Part shown: positions 43,796 to 53,107 of the stretch, one piece after another
Numbering within the stretch: the first letter of the stretch is position 1
Layout: every line of letters begins with the position of its first letter
DNA from: Nonomuraea glycinis
GTDB lineage: Bacteria > Actinomycetota > Actinomycetes > Streptosporangiales > Streptosporangiaceae
Reading direction: 5' to 3'
Assembly (NCBI RefSeq): GCF_014646515.1
Contig: NZ_BMNK01000002.1
Location: 765,343 to 829,342, forward strand
Length of the DNA stretch: 64,000 bases
Made by a program: the position numbers and the translations under genes
Notes under the pieces: generated by a model
Told to the model about the DNA's origin: nothing
The model's database searches: none
What the model saw: the letters and a program-made list of their open reading frames with translations, nothing else

Positions 43796-45205
43796 TTGAC
43801 GATTCCGACAAGTCGGCATCTGGGACGTTGGGACCTGCGACGATGCCCTCCGGCCGGCCTGGCTGCACACTGGAGTGTGCTCGACGAACTCGACTCCGTC
43901 CCCGCCTATGACCGCTTCGCCACCGTGGACGAGGTGCACGCCGCGCTGGCCGCCCTCGCCGACGGCCACCCCGGCGTGGCCACCCTGCGCAGGATCGGCA
44001 CCTCCCGCCTCGGCGACCCCCTGCTCTGCCTCACCGTGGGTGACGGCCCCAGGCACGCGATCGTCGCCGCCGGGCCGCACCCGAACGAGCCCATCGGCGG
44101 CCTGACCGTCACCCACCTGGCCACCCGGCTCTGCACCGACCCCGGCCTGCGCCGCGCCACCGGCTACACCTGGCACATCGTCGGCTGCCTCGACCCGGAC
44201 GGCACCCGCCTCAACGAGGGCTGGTTCGCCGGGCCGTTCACCAAGGCGCACTACGGCAGGCACTTCTACCGGCCGGCCCCCGACCAGCAGGTGGAGTGGA
44301 CCTTCCCGTTCGCCTACAAGCGCTCCTACTTCGACCGGGTGCTCCCCGAGACGCTGGCCCTCATGCGGCTCATCGACGACACCCGGCCCGCCTTCTTCAC
44401 CACCCTGCACAACGGGGAGTCCGGCGGCGTCTTCTACTACCTGAACCGGCCGGTCCCCGCGCTGCAGGCCGTACTGAAGGAGCTGCCCGGCAGGTACGGC
44501 GTGCCGCTGCACGCGGGCGAGCCCGAGCATCCGGCGGTCCGCTCCTTCGAGCAGGCGATCTACCAGGCGCCCACGATGGAGGACGCCTACGACTACCTGG
44601 AGGCCAACGGGCAGGACCCTGTTCCGCACATCGGCGGCGCGGCCAGCGACTCCTACATCAAGAAGTACGGCACGCTCGGGCTGACCGCCGAGATCCCGTA
44701 CTGGACCGAGCCGGCGGCCGCCGACACCTCGCCCGTGAGCCGCTCCTACCGTGACCTGATCGAGGAGCAGGCCACGCGGATCCGGGAGACGTACGAGATC
44801 CTGGACGCGACGCTGTCCGCCGCCGGCGGTGACCTGGTGACGGCCTCGCCGTTCCTCAGCGCCGCCAGGGCGTTCGTGCCGATGCTGGCCGAATGGGCCG
44901 AGACCGACGAGCTGCGGGCCGGCGACCCGGCCGCCGACCGGCCCGCGACCGTGGCCGAGGTGTTCTCCTGCCGGGAGAGCCTGGCCAGCGCGCGGCTGCG
45001 CTTCGGCGGGATCCTGCTGCGGGCGCTGGAGGGCGAGCTGGCCGTCGGCAACGGCACGCCCGTCATCCGCGCCAGGGCCGGCGAGCTGGCCGAGCTGCAC
45101 GCGCGCTGGTGCGCGGAGAGCGAGACCGAGGCCCGCACGATCCCGATCCACGACCTGGTGGCCATCCAGTACGGCGCCATCCTCGCGGGCGCGGCCCACG
45201 CCTGA
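43796..45205 (+). CDS. M14-family zinc carboxypeptidase
   Basis: A metallopeptidase of the M14 group, up to 469 residues, without an export signal. Zinc ligands are probably His and Glu in GPHPNEPIGG and the later His in TLHNGESGG; the general base is Glu in TAEIPYW. The C-terminal 130 residues form a helical extension. The start is uncertain: the TTG used here gives the longest form, while GTG at 43877 (SVLDELDSV) begins nearer the conserved region. It is divergent from the amidohydrolase and may share its control region. Confidence 0.82.
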   Translation: MTIPTSRHLGRWDLRRCPPAGLAAHWSVLDELDSVPAYDRFATVDEVHAALAALADGHPGVATLRRIGTSRLGDPLLCLTVGDGPRHAIVAAGPHPNEPIGGLTVTHLATRLCTDPGLRRATGYTWHIVGCLDPDGTRLNEGWFAGPFTKAHYGRHFYRPAPDQQVEWTFPFAYKRSYFDRVLPETLALMRLIDDTRPAFFTTLHNGESGGVFYYLNRPVPALQAVLKELPGRYGVPLHAGEPEHPAVRSFEQAIYQAPTMEDAYDYLEANGQDPVPHIGGAASDSYIKKYGTLGLTAEIPYWTEPAAADTSPVSRSYRDLIEEQATRIRETYEILDATLSAAGGDLVTASPFLSAARAFVPMLAEWAETDELRAGDPAADRPATVAEVFSCRESLASARLRFGGILLRALEGELAVGNGTPVIRARAGELAELHARWCAESETEARTIPIHDLVAIQYGAILAGAAHA

Positions 45206-45226
45206 CCAGGTCAAGCTGACAAGGCG

Positions 45227-46840
45227 TCAGCGGTGCGGCGGCTCGTCCCGTCCGGCGGGCACCTTGGGTTCTTCGTGGTCCTCCTTCGGCGGGATCTTCT
45301 CGCTGCCGTAGGCCCGGCTCATCCTGGTGCGGAGCCGGCCGAGCATCCCGCGCGCGGTCTCGGGCGGCACCTGGCCGTCGCCGTCCGCCCCCGGCAGCAT
45401 CGGGATCGACTTCTTCCCGCGCACGTGCGCCTCCAGGTCGTCGGCCGGCGGCGCGTGCACCTCGACGAACTCGCCGTGCGGCAGCCGCGTGATCACGCCG
45501 GACTCCACGCCGTGCGCGAGGACCCGGGCGTCGGCGCGCTGCAGGCCGACGCAGATGCGGTAGGTGACGACGTAGGCGATGGCCGGGCCGATGAAGAGCG
45601 CGAACCGGCCGACCCAGGTGGTCACGAACAGCGGGATGTGGAAGAAGGCGGAGAACAGGTCGTTCGCGCCCATGATGGTGAGGATGGAGAAGAACGTGAC
45701 GCCGGACACGCCGATGGCCGTGCGGTGCGGGTTGTTGCGCGGCCGGTCGACGATGTGGTGCTCGCGCCGGTCGCCGGTGATCCACTGCTCCAGGAACGGA
45801 TAGAGCGCCAGGCCGGTGAAGATCAGCCCCAGCGGCACCAGGGCCGGGATCAGCACGCTGAGGGCCAGCGTGAAGCCGAAGGCGTTGATCTCCCAGGCGG
45901 GCATCAGGCGCAGGGCCCCCTCCAGGAAGCCCATGTAGAAGTCGGGCTGCGACCCGGCGGAGACATCGGACGGGGTGTAGGGGCCGTACAACCAGATGGG
46001 GTTGATCTGGGTGAAGGTCGACAGGCCGGTGAGCACGGCGAGGGTGAACAGAGTGTACGCGCCCGCCTTGGCCATGAAGGAGGGGAGCAAGGGCCCGCCG
46101 ACCACGTTCTGCTCCGTGCGGCCCTTGCCCGGCATCTGGGTGTGCTTCTGCACCCACATCAGGACCAGGTGCGCGGTGATGAGCGCCAGCAGGATGCCCG
46201 GGACGAGCAGGATGTGGATCGAGTAGAACCGGGGGATCACCGACTCGCCCGGGTACTCGCCGTTGAAGAGGAAGAACGACAGGTACGTGCCGATGATCGG
46301 GATCGACAGCATCACCCCTTGGGTGATCCGCAGCCCGGCCCCGGACAGCAGGTCGTCCGGCAGCGAGTAGCCGGTCAGGCCCTCGACCAGGGCCAGCGTG
46401 AACAGGGCGAGGCCGATCAGCCAGTTCAGCTCACGCGGCTTGCGGTAGGCGCCGGTGAAGAACACCCGGAGCATGTGCACCATCAGGCCGCCGATGAACA
46501 GCAACGCCGCCCAGTGGTGGATCTGCCGAAGCAGCAGCCCGCCGCGCACCTCGAAGGTGATCGCCAGCGACGAGGCGTACGCCGCCGTCATCTCGACGCC
46601 CTTCAGCGGCGCGTACGGGCCTTCGTAGGTGACGTGCTGCATGCTCGGGACGTACCAGAAGGTGAGGAACGTGCCGGTCAGCAGCAGGATGATGAACGAG
46701 TACAGCGCGATCTCGCCCAGCAGGAACGACCAGTGGTCAGGGAAGACCTTGCGCAGGTTGCGCTTGAGGAAGTTCGCCCCGCCCAGCCGGTCGTCGAGAA
46801 ACCTGCTCGGTCCCGCGATCGCCTTGCTGATCTTGGTCAT
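45227..46840 (-). CDS. qcrB: stand-alone cytochrome b (QcrB-type)
   Basis: The menaquinol-oxidising cytochrome b subunit of the actinobacterial bc complex, 537 residues. It has about nine membrane helices and an extended C-terminal tail. Haem-binding regions are LLLRQIHHWAALLFIGGLMVHMLR and FYSIHILLVPGILLALITAHLVL. GAGAGGAG lies 7 nt before the chosen ATG; an upstream start would add 16 residues with no site. It is not flanked by qcrC or qcrA, so this is probably a second, orphan copy. It lies about 3.3 kb from the nar operon, which suggests an alternative respiratory setting (inference). Confidence 0.9.
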   Translation of the reverse strand: MTKISKAIAGPSRFLDDRLGGANFLKRNLRKVFPDHWSFLLGEIALYSFIILLLTGTFLTFWYVPSMQHVTYEGPYAPLKGVEMTAAYASSLAITFEVRGGLLLRQIHHWAALLFIGGLMVHMLRVFFTGAYRKPRELNWLIGLALFTLALVEGLTGYSLPDDLLSGAGLRITQGVMLSIPIIGTYLSFFLFNGEYPGESVIPRFYSIHILLVPGILLALITAHLVLMWVQKHTQMPGKGRTEQNVVGGPLLPSFMAKAGAYTLFTLAVLTGLSTFTQINPIWLYGPYTPSDVSAGSQPDFYMGFLEGALRLMPAWEINAFGFTLALSVLIPALVPLGLIFTGLALYPFLEQWITGDRREHHIVDRPRNNPHRTAIGVSGVTFFSILTIMGANDLFSAFFHIPLFVTTWVGRFALFIGPAIAYVVTYRICVGLQRADARVLAHGVESGVITRLPHGEFVEVHAPPADDLEAHVRGKKSIPMLPGADGDGQVPPETARGMLGRLRTRMSRAYGSEKIPPKEDHEEPKVPAGRDEPPHR

Positions 46841-46958
46841 GTACGGGCTCCTCTCAACCGTCCCGACCGCCATCGCACGTGGTCGCAAGCGATCGGCCGA
46901 GACTCCACGCCGAGTCGGGGGGCCATCTTGGGCAAGCCTTGCCGGGCTACGCGGCCGT

Positions 46959-48002
46959 TCATGACGCCGGAGCCTCGCCTATCGTGACGCTGACCTGCTG
47001 GACGGATCCGTCCCGCTGGATCGCGACCGTGGCCTTCGTGCCCGGCCGCAGGTCGCGCAGCCGGTCGACGACGTCCTCCGAGCTGCGGACCGGCTGCCCC
47101 GCGAAAGCGGTGATCACGTCACCCTGCCGGAGCCCGGCGTCCGCGGCGGGGCCGCCCCTGGCCGTGCTGATGATGATGGCGCCCGCCTCGGCCTCGACGT
47201 CGAGGGAGCGGGCGATCTCCGGGGTGAGCGTCCGCAGGTCGACGCCGAGGAAGGAATGGGTGACCTTGCCCTTGTCGAGCAGTTGCTCGACGGCCCAGAC
47301 GACGGTGCCGGCCGGGATCGCGAAGCCGATGGACACCGCGCCTTCCTGCGGCGGGATGTAGGCCTCGTTGATGCCGACGACCTCGCCGCGGCCGTTCACC
47401 AGCGCGCCGCCGGAGACGCCGGGCGAGATCGCGGCGTCGGTCTGGATCAGGTCGACGAGGGCGTGGCCCGCCTGCGCCGAGTCCGGCACCTCGCGGTCCA
47501 GGCCCGAGATGATGCCGGCGGTCACCGTGTTCTCGAAGCCGAGTGGGCTGCCGAGGGCCAGGGCGAGCTCGCCCTGCACCGGCAGCTTCTGCTGGAAGGT
47601 GGCCGGGTGCAGGTCGTCCCGCTCGGCCTTGAGCACGGCCAGGTCGGTGCGGGCGTCCCTGGCCAGCACCCGGCCGGCGACCCGTTTGCCGTCGGCGAAG
47701 GCCACCTGGACGCGCCGCTGCCTCTCGACGACGTGTTCGTTGGTCAGGATGATGCCGTCGGCACGGTAGACCACCCCGCTGCCCAGCGAATTGTCGGTGA
47801 AGATGGTCACCACCGACGGCTCCATCTTGCGCACGATGCCGGGGATGCGGCTGACCAGGCCGTCCGCGGCCGGCGTGCTCCCGGTCGGCCCGGTCGCGGG
47901 TGACGGACTCACCGGCGGACTCACTGGCGGACTGGCCGTCGCCGTGCATCCTGCCAGGCAGGCGAGGGCCGTCAGCGCTGCGAGGAACCGAACCAGGCAC
48001 AT
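46959..48002 (-). CDS. HtrA-type serine protease lipoprotein with PDZ
   Basis: An exported S1C quality-control protease, 347 residues. The lipobox CLAGC puts the lipidated Cys at residue 19, followed by a Pro/Ser linker. The triad is His90 (TNEHVV), Asp120 (RTDLAVL) and Ser197 (GVSGG, with Val where most HtrA proteins have Asn). A single PDZ domain (about 250-340) contains GPAADAGLRQGDVITAFAG. The ATG has only a weak upstream site. It lies between qcrB and the epimerase gene on the same strand; a joint transcript is not certain. Confidence 0.9.
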   Translation of the reverse strand: MCLVRFLAALTALACLAGCTATASPPVSPPVSPSPATGPTGSTPAADGLVSRIPGIVRKMEPSVVTIFTDNSLGSGVVYRADGIILTNEHVVERQRRVQVAFADGKRVAGRVLARDARTDLAVLKAERDDLHPATFQQKLPVQGELALALGSPLGFENTVTAGIISGLDREVPDSAQAGHALVDLIQTDAAISPGVSGGALVNGRGEVVGINEAYIPPQEGAVSIGFAIPAGTVVWAVEQLLDKGKVTHSFLGVDLRTLTPEIARSLDVEAEAGAIIISTARGGPAADAGLRQGDVITAFAGQPVRSSEDVVDRLRDLRPGTKATVAIQRDGSVQQVSVTIGEAPAS

Positions 48003-48069
48003 GGCGAATGCTTACCCGGCAGGAACGGGTCAAATAGCCATGACCTGGGGAAACAGTCCGATTCTTTGC

Positions 48070-49098
48070 TCAGTGGGGCTGAACTTGGCCGAACCGGTCG
48101 GCGACCAGCCGGTCGGCCCAGCGGCGCAGGGCGTCGGCCACGGGCGGGTGGCGCAGCCCGACGGCGTCGGCCGACGAGGTGTCGTAGCGGTCCTCGGACA
48201 GGAACGTCAGCGTCTCGGGGTCGGCTCCGGTCAGCGCGCGGGGCAGTCGCCGTACGAGCGCGACGGGCAGGAGCAGGCGCGGGGCGCGCACCCCGAGGTG
48301 GCGCGCCAGGAGCGCGACCAGGTCGGGCAGCTCCGGGGTGGCGTCGTCGAGGAGCCAGTGGGCGCGGTACGGCTCATGGTCGTGCGCGGGCACGGCGGCC
48401 AGGAAGCGGGCCAGGTGGTCGACGGTGACCACCGGGACGAACGTGCGCCGGGTGCCGGGCAGTGCCGGGAGGCGTCCGGTCCACAGCTGCCGAACCAGGC
48501 CGGCCAGGCCGAGATACTGCCCGGCCTCGCCGGTGACCGAGTGCCCGATCACGGTGGCGGGATTGACCACGGTCAGCGGGATCCCCTCCTGGGCGGCGAG
48601 GGCGCGCACCGCCGCGTCGCCCTCGCGCTTCGACGCCTCGTACGCGCCGTAGCGCCGGTAGAGCTCGGTCAGCCGGTCCGCGTCGGCGGGGTAGGACAGT
48701 GTCTCGGCGACCCGGTAGCCGGAGACGTGGACCAGGCGCCGCAGGTGCGGGCGCGCACCGGCCCAGCGCAGGACGTTCAGGGCGCCGTGGACGTTGGCGC
48801 GCTCGGCCTCGCCCCGGCTCATCCCGAAGCGGTAGGCGCCGGCGGCGTTGAAGACATCCCGTACGGAGTCCAGCGGGTCCTCGCGGGAGAGCCCGACGTC
48901 GGCCGGGACGACGGTGAGCGCCTGGTCGTTCACGTCGTGGTCGCGTAGCCAGGTGCGTAGCTCGGTCTCGCGGGTGGGACCGCCGCGGACGGTCGCGGCG
49001 ACCGTCCGGCCCCGCGTCAGCAGCTCCGCCGTCAGCCATCGGCCGATGAAGCCGGTCGCGCCGACGACCAGGGTGTCCGGTTCCTGCACGATGACCAC
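48070..49098 (-). CDS. NAD-dependent epimerase/reductase, extended SDR
   Basis: A cytosolic extended short-chain dehydrogenase, 342 residues. The cofactor motif GATGFIG lies near the N-terminus and the catalytic Tyr/Lys pair is in YEASK. The substrate could be a sugar nucleotide or an aldehyde such as a dihydroflavonol-like compound. The GTG follows AGGA by about 4 nt. A TetR operator copy sits directly upstream, and the TetR gene precedes it on the same strand, so its expression probably responds to the TetR ligand. Confidence 0.87.
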   Translation of the reverse strand: MVIVQEPDTLVVGATGFIGRWLTAELLTRGRTVAATVRGGPTRETELRTWLRDHDVNDQALTVVPADVGLSREDPLDSVRDVFNAAGAYRFGMSRGEAERANVHGALNVLRWAGARPHLRRLVHVSGYRVAETLSYPADADRLTELYRRYGAYEASKREGDAAVRALAAQEGIPLTVVNPATVIGHSVTGEAGQYLGLAGLVRQLWTGRLPALPGTRRTFVPVVTVDHLARFLAAVPAHDHEPYRAHWLLDDATPELPDLVALLARHLGVRAPRLLLPVALVRRLPRALTGADPETLTFLSEDRYDTSSADAVGLRHPPVADALRRWADRLVADRFGQVQPH

Positions 49099-49105
49099 TC
49101 TTTCC

Positions 49106-49121
49106 TGTAGACCGATCTACA
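49106..49121. promoter_or_regulatory. TetR operator, epimerase copy
   Basis: TGTAGA and TCTACA arms flank CCGA. The 16-mer TAGACCGATCTACATA (49108-49123) recurs exactly at 49736-49751 in the TetR promoter. It sits 8 nt upstream of the epimerase GTG. Confidence 0.8.
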
Positions 49122-49152
49122 TATTTTGACGGCATGCGACAACCCGCGAAAG

Positions 49153-49725
49153 TCACGAGCCGAGCAGGGCGCCCGCGGTGCGCCGGGCCCGCTCGATCGG
49201 GGTCCGGCTGCGCTGGGCGCGGGCCAGGACCAGCGCCCCCTCGATCAGCGCCAGCAACGAGCAGGCCAGGTCCTCGGCGTCCCCGGCCGGGCGCCCGTCG
49301 GCGACCAGCCGGTCCGCGAGCGCCCGCTGCCAGCCCTCGTAGGCGTCCGCGCAGACCTTCTGCAGCGGGTCGTTGGTAGCCGCCACCTCCAGGGCGACCG
49401 TGGCGATCGGGCAGCCCTTGGTGTACGCCGCCTCCTGCATCCGGTCGGCCAGGGCGTCCAGCAGCGCCTCGACCAGCGCCCTGGTGTCGGGAGCGCGCTC
49501 CGCCAGGTCGCCGATCACCGTGTCGATCTCCCGCGCGGAGACGGCGAGCGCCTCGGCGGTCAGCTGATCCTTGCCACCGGGGAAATGGTGGTAGAGCGAA
49601 CCCCTGGGGGCCTTGCCCGCCTCGATCACCTCGTTGAGGCCGGTGCCGAAGTAGCCCCGCGCCTCCACCAGCGTGCGCGCGGCGTCGATCAACCGCGCAC
49701 GCGTCTGGTCTCCCTTGACCGCCAT
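49153..49725 (-). CDS. TetR-family repressor
   Basis: A 190-residue regulator. The HTH is LIDAARTLVEARGYFGTGLNEVIEAGKAPRGSLYHHF. The C-terminal part resembles the LmrA/YxaF-type ligand domain, with GCPIATVALEVAA. It probably represses itself and the downstream epimerase through identical operators. The ATG coincides with the predicted +1, which suggests a leaderless transcript. Confidence 0.92.
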   Translation of the reverse strand: MAVKGDQTRARLIDAARTLVEARGYFGTGLNEVIEAGKAPRGSLYHHFPGGKDQLTAEALAVSAREIDTVIGDLAERAPDTRALVEALLDALADRMQEAAYTKGCPIATVALEVAATNDPLQKVCADAYEGWQRALADRLVADGRPAGDAEDLACSLLALIEGALVLARAQRSRTPIERARRTAGALLGS

Positions 49726-49731
49726 GCCGAT

Positions 49732-49761
49732 AAACTAGACCGATCTACATAATCTGTCCAA
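49732..49761 (-). promoter_or_regulatory. TetR-gene promoter with embedded operator
   Basis: On the minus strand TTGGAC (49756-49761) and TAGTTT (49732-49737) are 18 nt apart. The operator 16-mer (49736-49751) fills the spacer, an ideal place for autorepression. The seventh base after the -10 is the A of the ATG. Confidence 0.7.
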
Positions 49762-50038
49762 TTTTGGGGACTACAGGCTGCTCGCAGGGACCGCCGTGAC
49801 AGGCCCCCTCCGGGGGCGTCGCCACCGTCATGACCAGGCCGATCACGAACACCAGGTAGGCCAGGACGGCGAGTACCCACCACGCGGCCAGGCCCATCGA
49901 GAACTTCCGCTCGCGCGCGGGCGTTGCGGGCTGCGCGGGCTGTGCGCTGGTCAGCAGGGCGTCGAGATCGGGGTCGTCGAAGGCCAGTTGCTCCTCGATC
50001 TCCTGAAGCGCTCGTTCTTCCTCACGTGAAAGGCCCAT
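49745..50038 (-). CDS. DUF3040 membrane protein
   Basis: A 97-residue protein with the DUF3040 N-terminus (MGLSREEERALQEIEEQLAFDDP). One membrane helix, WWVLAVLAYLVFVIGLVMTV, and a short external tail with two Cys follow. The family is widespread in actinobacteria and has no known function. AGGAGG lies 13 nt before the ATG, a long spacing. Its 3' end contains the -35 of the TetR gene. Confidence 0.82.
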   Translation of the reverse strand: MGLSREEERALQEIEEQLAFDDPDLDALLTSAQPAQPATPARERKFSMGLAAWWVLAVLAYLVFVIGLVMTVATPPEGACHGGPCEQPVVPKIGQIM

Positions 50039-50109
50039 GACCGCGATGTCGCCTCCTGATTTAACCCCCTTTATTGCAGTATGCGACTTTCTGTCCGTGG
50101 AGAGAAGTG

Positions 50110-50832
50110 TCAGCGGGACGGCTCCCAGCCGCGCCGGGGCGGGCGGGTGCCGGTCGGCTGCTCGTCGCGGCTGCGGTAGACCACGTAGGGCCGGGTCAGA
50201 TAGCCGATGGGCGCGGTGAGCATGTGCACCAGCCGGGTGAACGGCCAGATGGCGAACAGCACCAGCGCGCTCAACGCGTGCAGCTGGAACAGCGGCGGCG
50301 CCCCCGCCATCAGCGCCGGCTCCGGGCGGAAGAAGAAGATCGACCGGAACCAGGGCGAGATGGTGGTGCGGTAGTCGTAGCCGCCCCCGAGGATGTTGGC
50401 CGCGACCGTGGCGGCCAGGCCGAGCACGATGGTGATCCCGAGGACCGCGTACATGAGCTTGTCGTTGCGCGTGGTCGCGGTGAACACCGGCCCGACGGTG
50501 CGCCGCCGGTAGATGAGGATCGCCAGGCCGCCCAGGGTGGCGATGCCCGCGATGGTGCCGAGCACCACGGCGACCACGTGGTAGGCGGCCTCGCTGACGC
50601 CCACCGCCTCGGTCCAGCTCTTCGGGATGACCAGCCCGCCGATGTGGCCGAGCAGCACGACCAGGATGCCGAAGTGGAACAGCGGGCTGCCGATGCGCAG
50701 CAGCCGCGACTCGTACATCTGGGACGAGCGGGTGGTCCAGCCGAACTTGTCATAGCGGTAGCGCCAGAGGTGCCCGAGCACGAACAGCGTCAGCGCCACG
50801 TACGGCGCCACCACCCACAACAGGATGCTCAC
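50110..50832 (-). CDS. narI: respiratory nitrate reductase gamma subunit
   Basis: The haem-b membrane anchor that oxidises menaquinol and passes electrons to NarH, 240 residues with five helices. Segments such as FHFGILVVLLGHIGGLVIP and FQLHALSALVLFAIWPFTRLVHMLTAP carry the haem histidines. The GTG overlaps the narJ stop as GTGA and follows GGAGG by 7 nt. It is the last gene of narGHJI. Confidence 0.95.
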   Translation of the reverse strand: MSILLWVVAPYVALTLFVLGHLWRYRYDKFGWTTRSSQMYESRLLRIGSPLFHFGILVVLLGHIGGLVIPKSWTEAVGVSEAAYHVVAVVLGTIAGIATLGGLAILIYRRRTVGPVFTATTRNDKLMYAVLGITIVLGLAATVAANILGGGYDYRTTISPWFRSIFFFRPEPALMAGAPPLFQLHALSALVLFAIWPFTRLVHMLTAPIGYLTRPYVVYRSRDEQPTGTRPPRRGWEPSR

Positions 50833-51455
50833 CGGGATGCCTCCATGACGGCGTAGGGTTCCAGTCCGACTTCCTCGGCCGGCGGGCCCTCGGCCGCCAG
50901 CCGCAGCGCCGCCTCCTGCTCGCGCCGCCCGGCGGGCGGCAGCGTGGCCGCGACGGCGGCCACCACGTCCGCGTACGGCGAGCGCTCGTCCGCCAGCGCC
51001 GTGCGCAGCAGCTCCAGCCCCGCCCGGTGCTCCTGCAGCAGGCGGCGCGCCTCCCGCACCGCGCCCCGGGCCGACAGCTCGCACACCACCGCCACATGAT
51101 CGGGCAGCTCGCCGTCCGCGAGCTCGAAACCCGCCGCGCGCAGCGCGTGCTTGAAGCGCAGCAGCGCCCCGCCGCGCTTGCGGGTGTCACCGTAGGAGTA
51201 GTACGTCAGGTACGGGCAGCAGCGCCGCTTGAGATCGAAGGTCGCCACGTAGTGGGCGGCCAGGTCGCTCTGGACGGTGCCGGCGGCGTGGTCGAGGAAG
51301 CGGGTCAGACGCTCGCGCACCTCCCCGGCGGGCAGCGTGGCCACCGCCTCGGCCAGCACCTGACGGGCGCCGTACAACCGCTCGTCGGGGTAGCCGAGCA
51401 GCACCGAGGCCACCAGGTGGGCGGTGCGCAGCTCGCTCTCGCGCAGAGCCGTCAT
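50829..51455 (-). CDS. narJ: nitrate reductase assembly chaperone
   Basis: The cytosolic NarJ/TorD-family chaperone that helps insert the molybdenum cofactor into NarG, 208 residues. Recognised from DHAAGTVQSDLAAHYVATFDLKRRCCPYLTYYSYGDTRKRG. The ATG overlaps the narH stop as ATGA. A longer in-frame extension into narH was discarded. Confidence 0.94.
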   Translation of the reverse strand: MTALRESELRTAHLVASVLLGYPDERLYGARQVLAEAVATLPAGEVRERLTRFLDHAAGTVQSDLAAHYVATFDLKRRCCPYLTYYSYGDTRKRGGALLRFKHALRAAGFELADGELPDHVAVVCELSARGAVREARRLLQEHRAGLELLRTALADERSPYADVVAAVAATLPPAGRREQEAALRLAAEGPPAEEVGLEPYAVMEASR

Positions 51456-53107
51456 GAGCCGTCCCCGTTCCGCTTGGGGAACAGCCCTTCGGGAGTTCCC
51501 TTGCCGTCCCAGTTGAGGAGGTTGACCCGGCCGCGCAGCTCGTTGGCGTCGTCCAGCTCGTCGCCCGCCTGCCGCTCGCGCAGCGCGTGGAAGTTCTCCA
51601 CCGCCACCGGGGAGGGCATCCCGGACGCCTCGCCGAACGGGCCGTTCATGCCGGGGCCGCCCTCGTAGTCGAGGCTGCACTGGGTGGCCAGCTCCTCCAG
51701 CTGGTGGCCCTGCTCGGCGTGCGCCTTGGGGATGACGTACCGCTCGTCGTAGGGGGCGAGGGCCAGCAGCCGGTGCATGTCCTCGATCTGCCGGCCGTTC
51801 ATCCCGACGGCGGTGGCGATCGACTCGTCGGGGGTCTGGCCGAGGTTGATGCGGCGCATGTACGAGCGCATCGCGGCCAGCCGGTTCAGCACGCCCTTGA
51901 CCGGCCCGGGGTCACCGGCGGTGAACAGCTCCGCGAGGTACTCCACCGGGATGCGCAGCGCGTCGATGGCGCCGAACAGGTTGCCCGCGTCCTCGCCGTC
52001 ATGCCCGGTCTTCGCAAGAATGTCCACCACGGGCGACAGCGGCGGGATGTACCAGACCATCGGCATCGTCCGGTACTCCGGGTGCAGCGGCAGCGCCACC
52101 CCGAACTCGAAGATCAGCTTGTGGATCGGGGAGCTCCTGGCCGCCTCCAGCCAGTCCTCGGGGATGCCCGCCGCCCGGGCCCCGGCGATCACCTCGGGGT
52201 CGTGCGGGTCCAGCAGCACGCCCTTCTGCGCCTCGTACAGATCCTTCTCGTCGGGCACGCTCGCGGCCTCGGCGACCTTGTCCGCGTCGTACAGAATGAT
52301 GCCGATATAGCGCAGCCGCCCCACGCACGTCTCGGAGCAGACGGTGGGCAGCCCCACCTCGACCCGGGGATAGCAGAACGTGCATTTCTCGGCTTTGCCG
52401 GTGCGGTGGTTGAAATACACCTTCTTGTACGGGCAGCCCGTCACGCACATCCGCCAGCCACGGCAGCGGTCCTGGTCGACCAGCACGATGCCGTCCTCGG
52501 CCCGCTTGTACATGGCGCCGGACGGGCAGGAGGCCACGCACGAGGGGTTCAGGCAGTGCTCGCAGATGCGCGGCAGGTAGAACATGAACGCCTGCTCGAA
52601 CTCCAGCTTGACCTGGTCAGACAGCTTGCGCAGCACCGGGTCGGCGGGGGCCAGCTCGGGGCCGCCGGCCAGGTCGTCGTCCCAGTTCGCGCTCCAGGTG
52701 ATCTTCGTGGGCTCGCCGGAGATGAGCGACCTGGGCCGGGCGACGGGCGTGTCCTCGGTGGCCGGGGCGGAGAAGAGCCGGTCGTAGTCGTAGGTCCAGG
52801 GCTCGTAGTAGTCGTTGATGGAGGGCATGAGCGGATTGGCGAAGATGGTGAGCAGCTTGCGCAGCCGCCCGCCCGCCTTCAGCTTGAGCCGGCCGCGCCG
52901 GTTCAGCTCCCAGCCGCCCTTCCACTTGTCCTGGTCCTGGTAGGTGCGCGGATAGCCCTGCCCGGGCCGGGTCTCGACGTTGTTGAACCAGACGTACTCG
53001 GTGCCCGCCCGGTTGGTCCAGGCCTGCTTGCAGGTGACGGAACAGGTGTGGCAGCCGATGCACTTGTCCAGGTTCATCACCATGGCCAGCTGCGCCATGA
53101 TCCTCAT
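51452..53107 (-). CDS. narH: nitrate reductase beta subunit
   Basis: The iron-sulphur electron-transfer subunit, 551 residues. The cysteine clusters are CIGCHTCSVTC near the N-terminus, CEHCLNPSCVASC, CRGWRMCVTGCPYKK and CTFCYPRVEVG. One position in the third group is Trp, as is normal for the single [3Fe-4S] centre. The ATG overlaps the narG stop by one base and follows AGGAGG. Confidence 0.96.
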   Translation of the reverse strand: MRIMAQLAMVMNLDKCIGCHTCSVTCKQAWTNRAGTEYVWFNNVETRPGQGYPRTYQDQDKWKGGWELNRRGRLKLKAGGRLRKLLTIFANPLMPSINDYYEPWTYDYDRLFSAPATEDTPVARPRSLISGEPTKITWSANWDDDLAGGPELAPADPVLRKLSDQVKLEFEQAFMFYLPRICEHCLNPSCVASCPSGAMYKRAEDGIVLVDQDRCRGWRMCVTGCPYKKVYFNHRTGKAEKCTFCYPRVEVGLPTVCSETCVGRLRYIGIILYDADKVAEAASVPDEKDLYEAQKGVLLDPHDPEVIAGARAAGIPEDWLEAARSSPIHKLIFEFGVALPLHPEYRTMPMVWYIPPLSPVVDILAKTGHDGEDAGNLFGAIDALRIPVEYLAELFTAGDPGPVKGVLNRLAAMRSYMRRINLGQTPDESIATAVGMNGRQIEDMHRLLALAPYDERYVIPKAHAEQGHQLEELATQCSLDYEGGPGMNGPFGEASGMPSPVAVENFHALRERQAGDELDDANELRGRVNLLNWDGKGTPEGLFPKRNGDGS

